A stretch of 64,000 nucleotides of DNA from Lentisphaerota bacterium (lineage in GTDB: Bacteria > Verrucomicrobiota > Lentisphaeria > Victivallales > Victivallaceae): positions 1 to 64,000 of the forward strand of contig SUVW01000009.1 of assembly GCA_015061815.1 (NCBI GenBank). The letters run 5' to 3'. Shown here one piece after another: positions 20,938-31,023 of the stretch; position 1 is the stretch's first letter; each line of letters begins with the position of its first letter. The notes beneath the pieces are model-generated. The model ran no database searches. It had not been told where the DNA came from and saw only the letters and a program-made list of their open reading frames with translations. Both the position numbers and the translations under genes were made by a program.

Positions 20938-22656
20938 TTATTTGAATTCAAATACACCGGGCATGGCGAAACAGGCGAATTTTCCGTACGGGAAAATGCC
21001 ATCCATGCGCAACAGCATCTCTGTGGCACCTTCCGGAGCCTGAACAACGCATCTGCCTCTGGAAAACCCATTATCCGCTTTGTCATCATAAACAAAGTAG
21101 GTGTTTTCTTTAGCTGCAAAATCTTTACCGTTTTTGCGCCAGGTGATCAAAGCCTTGGGCCGGGCATTGGTCTTAACAAAAGATTCAACCAGATAATACT
21201 TGCCGCCGGTGACATCAGCTTTCACCACCAGATTGCAGCCGAATGTGCCGGAAACATAAACGCTGTTATGCCCATTCAACCGGTTTTTAGTATCGATTTT
21301 CCAATTACCGTTTTTATTACTGCAGGAAATATACCATCCGGACGGCAGTTTACTGTCATGGAAAAGAGTACCGGGATTGGCGATTTCACCGCCTTTGCCA
21401 TTGGCTGCAGCCTGTGAATTGGCGACCAGATTGACCAAATTACCGGCGGCTTTATTTTCCTGATACCACTTATTCATGGTTCCTTCCGGATCACGGATCA
21501 TGGAAATCGCCAGATAAGTTCCCGGAAGTTTCTGTTCCCAGGTCAACTGTTTCAACGGACGTTTCGGGTGATCCTTATGAATGACCAATCCCTGATAATC
21601 CCAATCGATCCAGCGGTAAAGTTCACCATACAGCCAGCAGTATTCATCGGTCAGAGCCATTGCCTGCGCAAAATTTTTACGGAGAAGTTCCAATTTATCT
21701 CCTTTGATACCGTCGAAATACCAAATCGCACCGGGCTCATTGGTGTACATATCCAGATAGAGTCCGAAACCGGCCTGTACCTGACGGCGATATTTCATCC
21801 GGTTGGCCGGATCGACTTTCAGCAAAGCGCGCTCTTTGATATCATAAGCACTCTTATAAAAATCCATATTACGGAAGTCGTGCCGATAAGCATTTTCAGT
21901 GGCATCGACCATTTTGCTCTGCGGCGGCAATTCATCCAGCATACCATCAAGGAACTTTATCCACAACTGTCCACCGGATTTAAGAATCTCTTCCCGGTCG
22001 CCTTCCATTTTCAGAAATGTATCACTCAAACTCCAGAGCCAGAAAGACATATAGACACAATCCGGGAATTCTTCCGCCATTGCCCGCATAACCTGACGTC
22101 CGCGTTTTCTGGCAATATCAGCGAGCTCTTCAAACGTTCCCTTATCCTTGCCGTCAAGATAGGCATACTGATAAGTTTTATGATAATCTTCAGTATCCAT
22201 CATGACACCTTTCGCACCGGAAAGCTTGGCGATCCGGGCAATCATCGCCATATTATGGGCAAATTTCTCCCAGGCAGCATCATCGCGCCAGTCGAGCCGT
22301 TTTTTGCGCGGAACCCAGAAACTGGCGATGAAGTTGTGTTTCAATTTGCCGCTGCAGATACGCTTGTAAGCGGGAATATCTTTGGCAAAATATTCCCATT
22401 TGTACGCCTCATCATTGACTGCATGCAGAACTGTACGCCAATTACCGTTGTCATCGGTAAAATAAGGGCATATAATGATCCCGTCCAACGGCAGAGTTTC
22501 AAGTTTATCGATGTTGTGAAGCAATCTGGATGCATCCATCCACATGATATCCCATGAGTGTCCGATGAACTTTTTTTTCGGTACGGTTTCACCGGCTCCG
22601 AGAGACAAAAATACCCCCACTGCCAGCAACCACGTCCATAGAGTTGCCTTTTTCAT
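20938..22656 (-). CDS. Secreted protein of unknown function, possible glycosidase-like barrel
   Basis: Signal peptide MKKATLWTWLLAVGVFLSLGAGE; LSGAKGVMMDTEDYHKTYQYAYLDG. Confidence 0.5.
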   Translation of the reverse strand: MKKATLWTWLLAVGVFLSLGAGETVPKKKFIGHSWDIMWMDASRLLHNIDKLETLPLDGIIICPYFTDDNGNWRTVLHAVNDEAYKWEYFAKDIPAYKRICSGKLKHNFIASFWVPRKKRLDWRDDAAWEKFAHNMAMIARIAKLSGAKGVMMDTEDYHKTYQYAYLDGKDKGTFEELADIARKRGRQVMRAMAEEFPDCVYMSFWLWSLSDTFLKMEGDREEILKSGGQLWIKFLDGMLDELPPQSKMVDATENAYRHDFRNMDFYKSAYDIKERALLKVDPANRMKYRRQVQAGFGLYLDMYTNEPGAIWYFDGIKGDKLELLRKNFAQAMALTDEYCWLYGELYRWIDWDYQGLVIHKDHPKRPLKQLTWEQKLPGTYLAISMIRDPEGTMNKWYQENKAAGNLVNLVANSQAAANGKGGEIANPGTLFHDSKLPSGWYISCSNKNGNWKIDTKNRLNGHNSVYVSGTFGCNLVVKADVTGGKYYLVESFVKTNARPKALITWRKNGKDFAAKENTYFVYDDKADNGFSRGRCVVQAPEGATEMLLRMDGIFPYGKFACFAMPGVFEFK

Positions 22657-22691
22657 TTTATTTCCTTTTTGATTTTTCAGAATGTTATACT

Positions 22692-23438
22692 TCAGATACT
22701 GTCTGAACGTTTCAGTTTCAATTGTTCATCTTCCGGATCTTTCTGGGATGCCACATGCCCATCAAGGAAAAGATTGTTGCACATCTGATTGTGACGGCGA
22801 ACGTAGTATTTCGGGGAATTGGTTGTTTCACTTTTTTTAATTATTGAAGCATTTACACCAAACACATTTTCGGCAACATTACCATCAAATACATTTATTA
22901 CTCCGCTCGGATTATCACACTCACTTACTTTATGCGGATGATCTGTTGTACTACTCCAATTAAATGTCCCGGTTACTGCATAATTCATCGTATACGAACT
23001 GTATATGGCAGTTTTATATGGTGTCGACAATGAACCGCGATCGGTGCTGAATGCCGAATAATTGGCAGGAAAAACGGCACTGGGACAAATGCCTGTTTCA
23101 TAAGAACCGCCATAGGGAAATATCGATTCTACAAACACATAGTTTTTGCCGCTGGCAACTTTGTTGAATACCAGAACATTATAGTCGTTATTGTTATCTG
23201 AATACTGAGCGATCCCCATGCCCATCTGCTTCAAGTTATTGATACAACTGGCAGCACGGCCGCGTTCACGGGCAGAATTCAGTGCAGGCAGCAGAATTGC
23301 CGCCAATATCGCAATAATAGCGATGACGACAAGCAGTTCGATCAAGGTGAAGCTTGACAGCTTCACCCGGATGCATCCGGGCAGTACACGGCAGAATTGA
23401 CAATCGTTTCCAGATTTTTTCAGATCAATGTTTTTCAT
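22692..23438 (-). CDS. Prepilin-type N-terminal cleavage/methylation domain protein (pseudopilin-like, H-X9-DG)
   Basis: [37 protein letters not shown]-terminal [13 protein letters not shown] (H-X9-DG). Confidence 0.9.
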   Translation of the reverse strand: MKNIDLKKSGNDCQFCRVLPGCIRVKLSSFTLIELLVVIAIIAILAAILLPALNSARERGRAASCINNLKQMGMGIAQYSDNNNDYNVLVFNKVASGKNYVFVESIFPYGGSYETGICPSAVFPANYSAFSTDRGSLSTPYKTAIYSSYTMNYAVTGTFNWSSTTDHPHKVSECDNPSGVINVFDGNVAENVFGVNASIIKKSETTNSPKYYVRRHNQMCNNLFLDGHVASQKDPEDEQLKLKRSDSI

Positions 23439-23569
23439 AAATTCACCTTCTTTTGTTTGTTGTAAAACTATTGCTCACCAACGCAGATGATTTCAAATAT
23501 TCCGGAGAATCTTGAAACCACTTCCCTCTGTAAAAAAATAAGTTATTCCTCCTTTCTGATTTTTGATCT

Positions 23570-25888
23570 TTATTTGAATATTTGAACCTTTGCACCCCAT
23601 GCCAGAGGATATTGAAAATAGTGATATCCTTTGGCGACTTTCATCATTAAATTATTATACCCTCTTTTCACTGATACGGGAAACCATAACGGGGCAAAAA
23701 ATTCCGCATCAAACGGATAAGGTATAGTGCCGATTTCCCGGCCGTTGAGAAAAATTTCTGCATCGGTTGAAGCCCCGACCGTCAATACAGCCTGCGCATC
23801 TGCCGGAGAAATGAACCGGAAAAGAACCCACGCACACGACTCTTTCTCCAAATCTGCAGCATCACCGAAATAACGCAGCAGATCGCAATATCCGCTTTCT
23901 CCCAACTGTATTTCAGTCGCGTCTTTCTTGAATGCTTCAATTTCCGGCAATTTATCTTCACCCGATGCCGGACGCGCCAACACCTGATAAACCGGCAGCA
24001 TTTCCCGCATTTTGGCATCCGGGAACGCCGTCACCCGCAATTCCGTACAACCGTACGGGATCAATTTCAACATCCGGTCTTTCCCCAAACGTTGAGAAAA
24101 CAGCGGGATATCCGGCGTAAAACGGTTATTAATCAAGGTATCATGTCCGGAAGACAGAAATCCGGGTACCTGCAATGATACCGGAGGATTCTTCCAGGGA
24201 TCGGGAGAGATTTTTTTTCGGGTGAATCCGGCTGAAGCTTCCGGCAGAACCGCATAATTCCACTTTGATGCCGGCACTTTATTGTACGCGGCAAAACGGC
24301 CGTCACCTTCCCGGCTGACCTGCTCTTTCACGGCAAGAGTATACACCAACGGCCCACGTTCAAAATAACTCCACTGCCTCTCTCCGCAATGCTCTATTTC
24401 CGCATGCAGTATCAGTGTAACCGCATCACCGTCTTTTATATCATCCAAACGGCAGAAGCCTTTATTGCACTCCGGCATAACGATTTTTTTACCGTTTTTG
24501 TATAATACCGCATTTCTGCTCCATCCCGGCACCCGGAATACAAATGGTATGCCCCCGCCGGAAACGGTGAATTTGAATTCAATATTCTCTTCAAACGGAT
24601 AATTACTCTGCATGCTTACGGTATAAGCGGTACTGCCGTACTTCCCGGTCAATGTACCGGCACCATACAATACGGCCGCCGGGATTCCGTCATCCACCAA
24701 CATAAACATCGACAATGCATAATTAGGCATTGCCCGGTGAATATTTCCCGGACAACACTGGGCAGCATGATTCGGCCGATATTGACGAAAACTTGCTGAT
24801 CCGCGATAGAAATAGTTGTGATTGCTCCACGATGCAGCCACCGTTTGATTTGGTCCGGAAAAATACTGCAGTCCGGAAAAATCTTTGGTCACTGCCCCCG
24901 GCAGAGCATTCCAGATGATCTTTTCTATCCGGTCGGCGTAACTGCCGTCTCCGGTTGCCTGCAGATAACGGATCAATGAGAGCGTAAAATCTGTCAACAG
25001 ACAACTCTCATACCCCTGCATCGGATCACGCCCGGAAAGATATTCATTGGAACTGGGCAAACCGGTGATCTGTTCGTGCAGTTCCAAAACTTTTCTTAAT
25101 CCGGCTTCAGCTCCATCCAGATATTTTTTATCTCCTGATGCTCCATACAGCATCACCGGCAAACGGCACTCTTCGCTGAATGTTACTCCATGAATAGAGT
25201 AAGTATCACCGGAAGTATACTTGCTCCAATTCAAAGTGCTTTCGGCCGCCAGACCGGTTTCGCGTTCCAGAGAATCATGCGCCTGATAAACCCGCAACGC
25301 TTTGTCGATCAATCCGGTATTGCCGTAACGGTCTGCCACAGTCAGCAGAGATTCCAGATTGACAATGTGCCGTGCTCCTTTGATAAGCTGTTCGTCAGGT
25401 AAAACTTCGTAATGACGGAGAATTGCCTCGTCAACCATTTTGTTTCCACTTACCTGTCCATAGCAATCCAACGCCCGCATGATCACCGCCAGCGGCCATT
25501 GCGGATCGATTTCACCATAGCATCTCCCCATCACCCCATCTTCACCGGCATGTTCCAACAGATAACGGAAATTTTTCTCTGCGATGCGGTAAAGTTTACG
25601 GTCATTGAGCAAAAATGCAAGTTTGAAAATCCCGTCAAGCAGATAAGCACTCTGTTCATAAGGCCACCATGCAGCCTGCCCCGGAGTAGCAGCACTGGCA
25701 TCACCGTAAATAATCGCTGCCGCATAAATCATCCCCACTCCACCATCCCACATCGGAGTATTGAACGGGTACCCCTGGGAGGTAAAATTGCCGGACAATC
25801 CACGCTGCTGACGCTTCAGGAAGTCCAGTACCCATCCGCCGGGAGAGATCGCCAACGGAGAAACAGATTTGAACTTAAAGTATTTCAT
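23570..25888 (-). CDS. GH127-like (beta-L-arabinofuranosidase-type, DUF1680-like) protein
   Basis: WPYEQSAYLLDGIFKLAFLLND...NHAAQCCPGNIHRAMPNYALSMFM, fold and order typical of the family. Confidence 0.75.
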   Translation of the reverse strand: MKYFKFKSVSPLAISPGGWVLDFLKRQQRGLSGNFTSQGYPFNTPMWDGGVGMIYAAAIIYGDASAATPGQAAWWPYEQSAYLLDGIFKLAFLLNDRKLYRIAEKNFRYLLEHAGEDGVMGRCYGEIDPQWPLAVIMRALDCYGQVSGNKMVDEAILRHYEVLPDEQLIKGARHIVNLESLLTVADRYGNTGLIDKALRVYQAHDSLERETGLAAESTLNWSKYTSGDTYSIHGVTFSEECRLPVMLYGASGDKKYLDGAEAGLRKVLELHEQITGLPSSNEYLSGRDPMQGYESCLLTDFTLSLIRYLQATGDGSYADRIEKIIWNALPGAVTKDFSGLQYFSGPNQTVAASWSNHNYFYRGSASFRQYRPNHAAQCCPGNIHRAMPNYALSMFMLVDDGIPAAVLYGAGTLTGKYGSTAYTVSMQSNYPFEENIEFKFTVSGGGIPFVFRVPGWSRNAVLYKNGKKIVMPECNKGFCRLDDIKDGDAVTLILHAEIEHCGERQWSYFERGPLVYTLAVKEQVSREGDGRFAAYNKVPASKWNYAVLPEASAGFTRKKISPDPWKNPPVSLQVPGFLSSGHDTLINNRFTPDIPLFSQRLGKDRMLKLIPYGCTELRVTAFPDAKMREMLPVYQVLARPASGEDKLPEIEAFKKDATEIQLGESGYCDLLRYFGDAADLEKESCAWVLFRFISPADAQAVLTVGASTDAEIFLNGREIGTIPYPFDAEFFAPLWFPVSVKRGYNNLMMKVAKGYHYFQYPLAWGAKVQIFK

Positions 25889-27851
25889 CTTTTTTATCCA
25901 CCTTTATTTCCCATATTGCAAAACTGCCCGGTTCTGATAAAATCACCCGGCCATCCGGGTGCAATTCCGAAGTAGATGAACTGTATATCAGACGGGAATC
26001 ATAATGATGAGGAAAAATATTTGCTTCCCCATCGGCTTTCAACGTCCGGTATGCAAAACAGATCCTGCCGTTGCCGATAAAACCGGTTATCCCACAACCG
26101 GGAACCGCACCGACCGGAACTATATCACCGCCAGATATCAACCGTTGACATTCACGGTAAATCTTCATCATTTCCCGACAATCATGCCGAATTTTTGTGC
26201 TTTGTTTTGATGGTTGAAACCATAACAGAGGCAAAGCCGGCATTGCTGCCGCCAGCCAGAATTTAAAGTCATACCGGTCCGGACGCGGCGGACGGCCATT
26301 CTGTCCGAAAAAATCTTCTATTATATCCTGCGGTGAAGGAACTTCTATCTGAATATTACCGGCCGGAATATACTTGGACAACTGCCACAAATTTTTCAAT
26401 GTCGCTTCCGGATCATACGGGACATCCACCCACGTCTGATTGACATAACGGTTTTCCAGAAAAACCGGACCGAATTCGCCGAATTCACACACGCCGCCCC
26501 GCAAACCGTTAGTCACATCCAAATTCACGGTTATCCCGGAGCTTTTCAATGACTCAAGCAACTTACGGAAGTTGTCATGCGCCCGGCAGCTATCCAGAAC
26601 AACTCCATCGAGTTTAAAAATGTTTATCCCGTACCTTTTCTGCCAATTCAGCAATACCGTCAATGATTCATCATCAAATTCCCGGTTGCATCCGGGTGCG
26701 AACCACAGTGACAACTTTATACCATTTTTTTGTGCATGCCAGACCACTTTATCCGGCCCTTCAGGGAATCGGTCAGAAGCGAACTGCCAGTATTCCGGAG
26801 TTATATAACGGTTTAAGGCAGACAGATCCCCCAGATTTCCCCCCGATTGAAAGCCGTCATCTATTTGATAAATATCTGCCCTGCATTCAGCTGCGGCCGA
26901 TATTTCGCGCAGTAAAAATTCTTCATTGACCAAAGTATTGAAATTTCCACCGCCCCAGGGATTCACCGTTACTTTTCCGGCAGAATTGTTTTGTCCGTAT
27001 CCCCTGCGTTGCAGATACTTCCGGCACGCTTCCCCGCAGTCACGACCGATCAAAAGAGTGTGGCGGCAACTTTTCATCCTCTGCCCGGGAATAATATCAA
27101 ATGCGGTGAATCCACTGCCGCAGCTCGAAATGACATTTTCAGTGACCAGAAAATCGGCTTCAAAAATTTCCATCCGTTCTTCTGATGGCGGAGCTTCCTG
27201 CAGCCAGATCACCTGACCGCCGGTAAAAATATTGCCGCAATACAAACCATCAGAACGGTCGCAATTTTCAACAAGCAGATCATTATGGTAATCCGTACGC
27301 ATCCGGAACTCCAGCGACTTACACGGCTTGCTCTCCGGCAAGGTCAATGTATCCATTATACTGCAACAGGAAAAATCCCGTATCTTATTGAATTTCTCAT
27401 AATGACGGCATCCCCGGTAAACCAGAGGAGTCACCCCGCTGATCAATTCGATTTCTATTCCGATCGCAGGAATGGTATCATACAGAATATAACGGTAAAG
27501 AATTTCAATCCGGCGGAATTTCTCGAAACAGATCATTTCCAGATAAACCGCATCCCGGTCACTCTCCGGCATTTCTTTTATACAGCATGAAATGATCTCC
27601 GGCTGCATCCCCGGCTTGGTAAATTCGGCAAATGGATACAACCCGGCGATCCGCACATCCGGCTGCTGATTGGCAACAGCAAGAACATCATCCCCGGATT
27701 TCACCCGCAATGTCCGGGGATAACCGGCCGAAAAATCAATATCCCTCGACAACCCGGAACTTTTCAGAATCAGCGTTCTGTTCTGAAAACAAATTTCACG
27801 GCTTCCCGACCGCCAATTGATATTCATTGATTTTTCCACTTTTTTATTCAT
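25875..27851 (-). CDS. Alpha-galactosidase-like protein (GH36/GH27 clan)
   Basis: ADIYQIDDGFQ...HAQKNGIKLSLWFAPGCN...GINIFKLDGVVLDSCRAHDNFRKLLESLK...VNLDVTNGLRGG. Confidence 0.75.
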   Translation of the reverse strand: MNKKVEKSMNINWRSGSREICFQNRTLILKSSGLSRDIDFSAGYPRTLRVKSGDDVLAVANQQPDVRIAGLYPFAEFTKPGMQPEIISCCIKEMPESDRDAVYLEMICFEKFRRIEILYRYILYDTIPAIGIEIELISGVTPLVYRGCRHYEKFNKIRDFSCCSIMDTLTLPESKPCKSLEFRMRTDYHNDLLVENCDRSDGLYCGNIFTGGQVIWLQEAPPSEERMEIFEADFLVTENVISSCGSGFTAFDIIPGQRMKSCRHTLLIGRDCGEACRKYLQRRGYGQNNSAGKVTVNPWGGGNFNTLVNEEFLLREISAAAECRADIYQIDDGFQSGGNLGDLSALNRYITPEYWQFASDRFPEGPDKVVWHAQKNGIKLSLWFAPGCNREFDDESLTVLLNWQKRYGINIFKLDGVVLDSCRAHDNFRKLLESLKSSGITVNLDVTNGLRGGVCEFGEFGPVFLENRYVNQTWVDVPYDPEATLKNLWQLSKYIPAGNIQIEVPSPQDIIEDFFGQNGRPPRPDRYDFKFWLAAAMPALPLLWFQPSKQSTKIRHDCREMMKIYRECQRLISGGDIVPVGAVPGCGITGFIGNGRICFAYRTLKADGEANIFPHHYDSRLIYSSSTSELHPDGRVILSEPGSFAIWEIKVDKKDEIL

Positions 27852-27852
27852 C

Positions 27853-28569
27853 TTACTGTACTTTTTCTTCCGGTTCAGCCCATTTTCTGCACTCGATGGG
27901 GAAATATTCAGCCGGAGCCGCCCAACGAACCGCATTGGAGATCACCTTCAAAACATTGCGGTCATAGTAAGTAGGAAAAGTTTCATGTCCGGGAGCGAAG
28001 TAAAACACCTTTCCTGCTCCACGTTGGAATGTCACACCGGAACGGAACACATCCCCTCCGGCGAACCAGGACATGAATACGATTTTACCATCATCCGGGA
28101 TACCAAACGGTTCCCCGTACATCTCCTCATGTTCCAAAGTAAATGTTTCCGGAACTCCCTTGACAATCGGATGCGACGGATCGACCGTCCACAATCGCTC
28201 TTTTTCTCCGATCTGCCGCCAGCGTAAAGTACAGCTGGTTCCCATAACCGCCTGAAAAATTTTGGACATGTGACCGGAATGCAGTACAATCAATCCCATA
28301 CCGGCCAAAACCCGATCCCGGATTTTGGCGGCCAGTGAATCTGCCACTTCCCGGTGAGCCAAATGAGCCCACCAGATCAGGACGTCGGTATTATTCAGGA
28401 TTTCATCTGACAATCCCTGTTCCGGATCATCCAATGTTGCGAACCGGATATCAATCCCTTCGCAGTCGATACCGTCTGCGATTGCCCGGTGGATTCCCTC
28501 CGGATAGAGGGATTTCACCGGTTCTCTCAATTCATGCCGGAATTCGTTCCAGATACAGAGCCGGATCAT
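27853..28569 (-). CDS. ThuA domain-containing protein
   Basis: VLIWWAHLAHREV...GLIVLHSGHMSKIFQAVMGTSCTLRWR...KVFYFAPGHETFPTYYDRNVLKVISNAVRWAAP. Confidence 0.85.
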   Translation of the reverse strand: MIRLCIWNEFRHELREPVKSLYPEGIHRAIADGIDCEGIDIRFATLDDPEQGLSDEILNNTDVLIWWAHLAHREVADSLAAKIRDRVLAGMGLIVLHSGHMSKIFQAVMGTSCTLRWRQIGEKERLWTVDPSHPIVKGVPETFTLEHEEMYGEPFGIPDDGKIVFMSWFAGGDVFRSGVTFQRGAGKVFYFAPGHETFPTYYDRNVLKVISNAVRWAAPAEYFPIECRKWAEPEEKVQ

Positions 28570-29765
28570 AATTCACCTTTATTCTCATAAACTTTGGTCA
28601 GAGCTTTACCGAAAATTTCCGCCATTTCCGGACAATCCATACTCTGATGCGGAATACTGAAAGCCTGTTTTCCGATAAAATCAGCCACCGGACAGCCGGA
28701 ATTGCGGTAACGACTGGTATTGAAAAGCATGTGTTTATATACCGGGCCGTAATTTTTATTGGAAATAGCCATACCTTCAGCCTGCAGAGCCGAACCAATA
28801 GTAACATTGTCCGCGCCCCAAACTTCCGGTTCAAAAATCAATTCCAGTGAATAATACCCCTGGCAAGTGGCCTTTTTGCCGGGAGCCTGAATCGAAAATC
28901 CAGGCAATCCGGCAGTAGCCCGGCGGAGATTGTCAGCAAAACGATTATAGCGTTCAAGACGTTCCGGCAATTTTTTGAGCTGACAGGAAAGGATCGCGGC
29001 GCAAAATGCCAAACTGCGGTAGTTGTGACAAACCATTTCTGCCGGTGGAGGAGATGAAGCACCGCCTTGAGAATCCATCCGTGAATAACCGATATGCTTG
29101 GCCCGGTAAATAAGATCAGCCAGTTTTTCATCATTGGTCAAACAAATACCACCCTCGCCGGAAGAGAGGGTTTTGCTCTGTTGAAAACTGAAACTGCCGA
29201 CATCGCCCCAACTGCCGACCCCGCGTCCATTCCATTTGCCCCCCTGCATGTGAGCGCAATCTTCGATAACAGCGATTCCATGTTTACGGGCAATGGCAAT
29301 GATTTCATCCAAATTGGCCATACTGCCGTAAAGATGGACCGGTATCACAGCTTTGGTTTTCGAAGTAATGGCTTTTTCAAAAGCTTCCGGGGAAAGGCAG
29401 CAGGTATCTTTCTCAATATCAGCAAAAACCGGGGTTCCGCCGACATATACTACCGACATTGCTGTTGCCAGCCAAGTCAATCCGGGAACAATAACCTCAT
29501 CCCCCGGCCGGATACCCAACGCCGTCAAGGCACACTCTAAAGTGACAGTGCCGTTAGCCATGAATATACCATACTTCGCACCGTGATATTCTGCAAATTC
29601 TTTTTCAAACTTCTGTTCAGTGGCACTGTTGAATGACCACTGTCCGGAAAGATAAAGTTCTTTCAGTTGTTCCGCACACTCTTCATCGACCGGTGGCCAT
29701 ACCGCACGTTTGTATTCAGCCAGAGTGATGACAGGTTTTCCCCCTTTTACAGCGAGCATTGACAT
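28566..29765 (-). CDS. DegT/DnrJ/EryC1/StrS family aminotransferase
   Basis: GIRPGDEVIVPGLTWLATAMSVVYVGGTPVFADIE...AVIPVHLYGSMANLDEI...AVIEDCAHMQGG...SFSFQQSKTLSSGEGG. Confidence 0.9.
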   Translation of the reverse strand: MSMLAVKGGKPVITLAEYKRAVWPPVDEECAEQLKELYLSGQWSFNSATEQKFEKEFAEYHGAKYGIFMANGTVTLECALTALGIRPGDEVIVPGLTWLATAMSVVYVGGTPVFADIEKDTCCLSPEAFEKAITSKTKAVIPVHLYGSMANLDEIIAIARKHGIAVIEDCAHMQGGKWNGRGVGSWGDVGSFSFQQSKTLSSGEGGICLTNDEKLADLIYRAKHIGYSRMDSQGGASSPPPAEMVCHNYRSLAFCAAILSCQLKKLPERLERYNRFADNLRRATAGLPGFSIQAPGKKATCQGYYSLELIFEPEVWGADNVTIGSALQAEGMAISNKNYGPVYKHMLFNTSRYRNSGCPVADFIGKQAFSIPHQSMDCPEMAEIFGKALTKVYENKGEL

Positions 29766-30311
29766 GATAAGTTCCTTTTTTTTGATTTGTTTTTCAAGAC
29801 CATGCATGGTTCGTCTGATGGGATTAATGTAGTATTCAAGGAGAGAAAAATCAAACACCGTCACTTAATCAAAAACAACATTCTGTTTATCAAAAACGAT
29901 ATCGCAAAAAAAGAATTATCTTGGGTTATAAAATAATATAATATTGGTTATTATTATGAATTTGCGTAAAAAAAAAGATCGCCCGGATGAGTTACGCCAA
30001 GCATTAAAAATTCATCGAACGTTTCAAAAATCTTCACTATTTATGTAAAAAATGCAATAAAAGATGAACTGTATTTTTATAAACCCGATAAAAATAATGT
30101 TTCCAAAAAACACCAGCATTTATGAAAATGGGAAATTGGGAAATGGGGAAATGGTAGAAAATGAAAAAAATGGTAACATTCCACATATCTCAATGATATG
30201 CAATTTGTTATGCACAAATCATTCTCCTTTTGAATTTTTGCTTGCCAAATCGGATTGCGGATGATATATCACTTGCGGTGTTGAAGCTTTAATATCTTAA
30301 TAATATCGCGC

Positions 30312-30540
30312 CGGTCGCGGCAAGGTTCGGGTAAGTGGCAAAACGCAGCGAAAAAGCCCTTGTGAAGCCCTTTTGTAAAAAAAACTTCACAGAATTTTTG
30401 GCGAGAGTTGAAAAAATTGTCAGCGTTTTTTTATCTTCCCACGCCATTCTGAAGCGCATTTTGAGGTTGAAACTTCAGAATTTCGTTGTGAAATGAAATT
30501 CTGAAAATCCCTTCACTTTGGTTCAGGAAAACTCAGAATG
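30312..30540. repeat. ~229-bp direct repeat, copy A (structured, non-coding)
   Basis: Aligns end to end with 35469-35696, e.g. shared blocks aagcccttgtgaagcccttttgt, cagcgtttttttatctt, gccattctgaagcgcattttgag. Confidence 0.9.
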
Positions 30541-30953
30541 TACAGCAACGCCAAAAGAAAATTGACGAAAACGGCAAAAATCTTTCATTTGCCGCTTGCA
30601 ATTTTATTTATGGAAATTTCATTTCTTGGCGGCTTGATGCACGGATATCGCAGAAGCTGTAAAGCCGCGTAAATTTTAAACACATAATTTTCCGCAACGC
30701 AGCAGATAAAAGACTGCTGTGACGGTTCTTTCTGCTTAAATTCAAAAGAAAATCATCCAAACTCACCTTTTTGCCTTGCATTGCGGAGTTTTTGAAAAAT
30801 AAATCAGAGTTACTTGTATTTTCTTCTATGATGAAGTATATTATTGAAAGAGTTTACGGTCGGTGCCATTTTGCGGAGAAATGATTTTTTGCACCCTCCT
30901 AGGAAATTTCAAAAATTCACAAAGAGGATCGTTCAGCGAAGAAAAACTTTTCT

Positions 30954-30982
30954 TTGAATATGAAATTTTTGTGTTATATTAT
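30954..30982 (+). promoter_or_regulatory. Putative sigma70-type promoter for the CsgG-like operon
   Basis: TTGAAT-17 nt-TATTAT upstream of the ATG at 31024. Confidence 0.5.
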
Positions 30983-31023
30983 TGACCGCAGAAAGATAGA
31001 AATGATTGCTGTGGAGCAATGAG

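Noticed and set aside
21568-22557. 329-aa plus-strand ORF
   Set aside because: Antisense to the 20938-22656 secreted protein with signal peptide.
29956-30048. 30-aa plus-strand ORF MNLRKKKDRPDELRQALKIHRTFQKSSLFM
   Set aside because: Too short and in an AT-rich intergenic region; cannot be supported as a gene.
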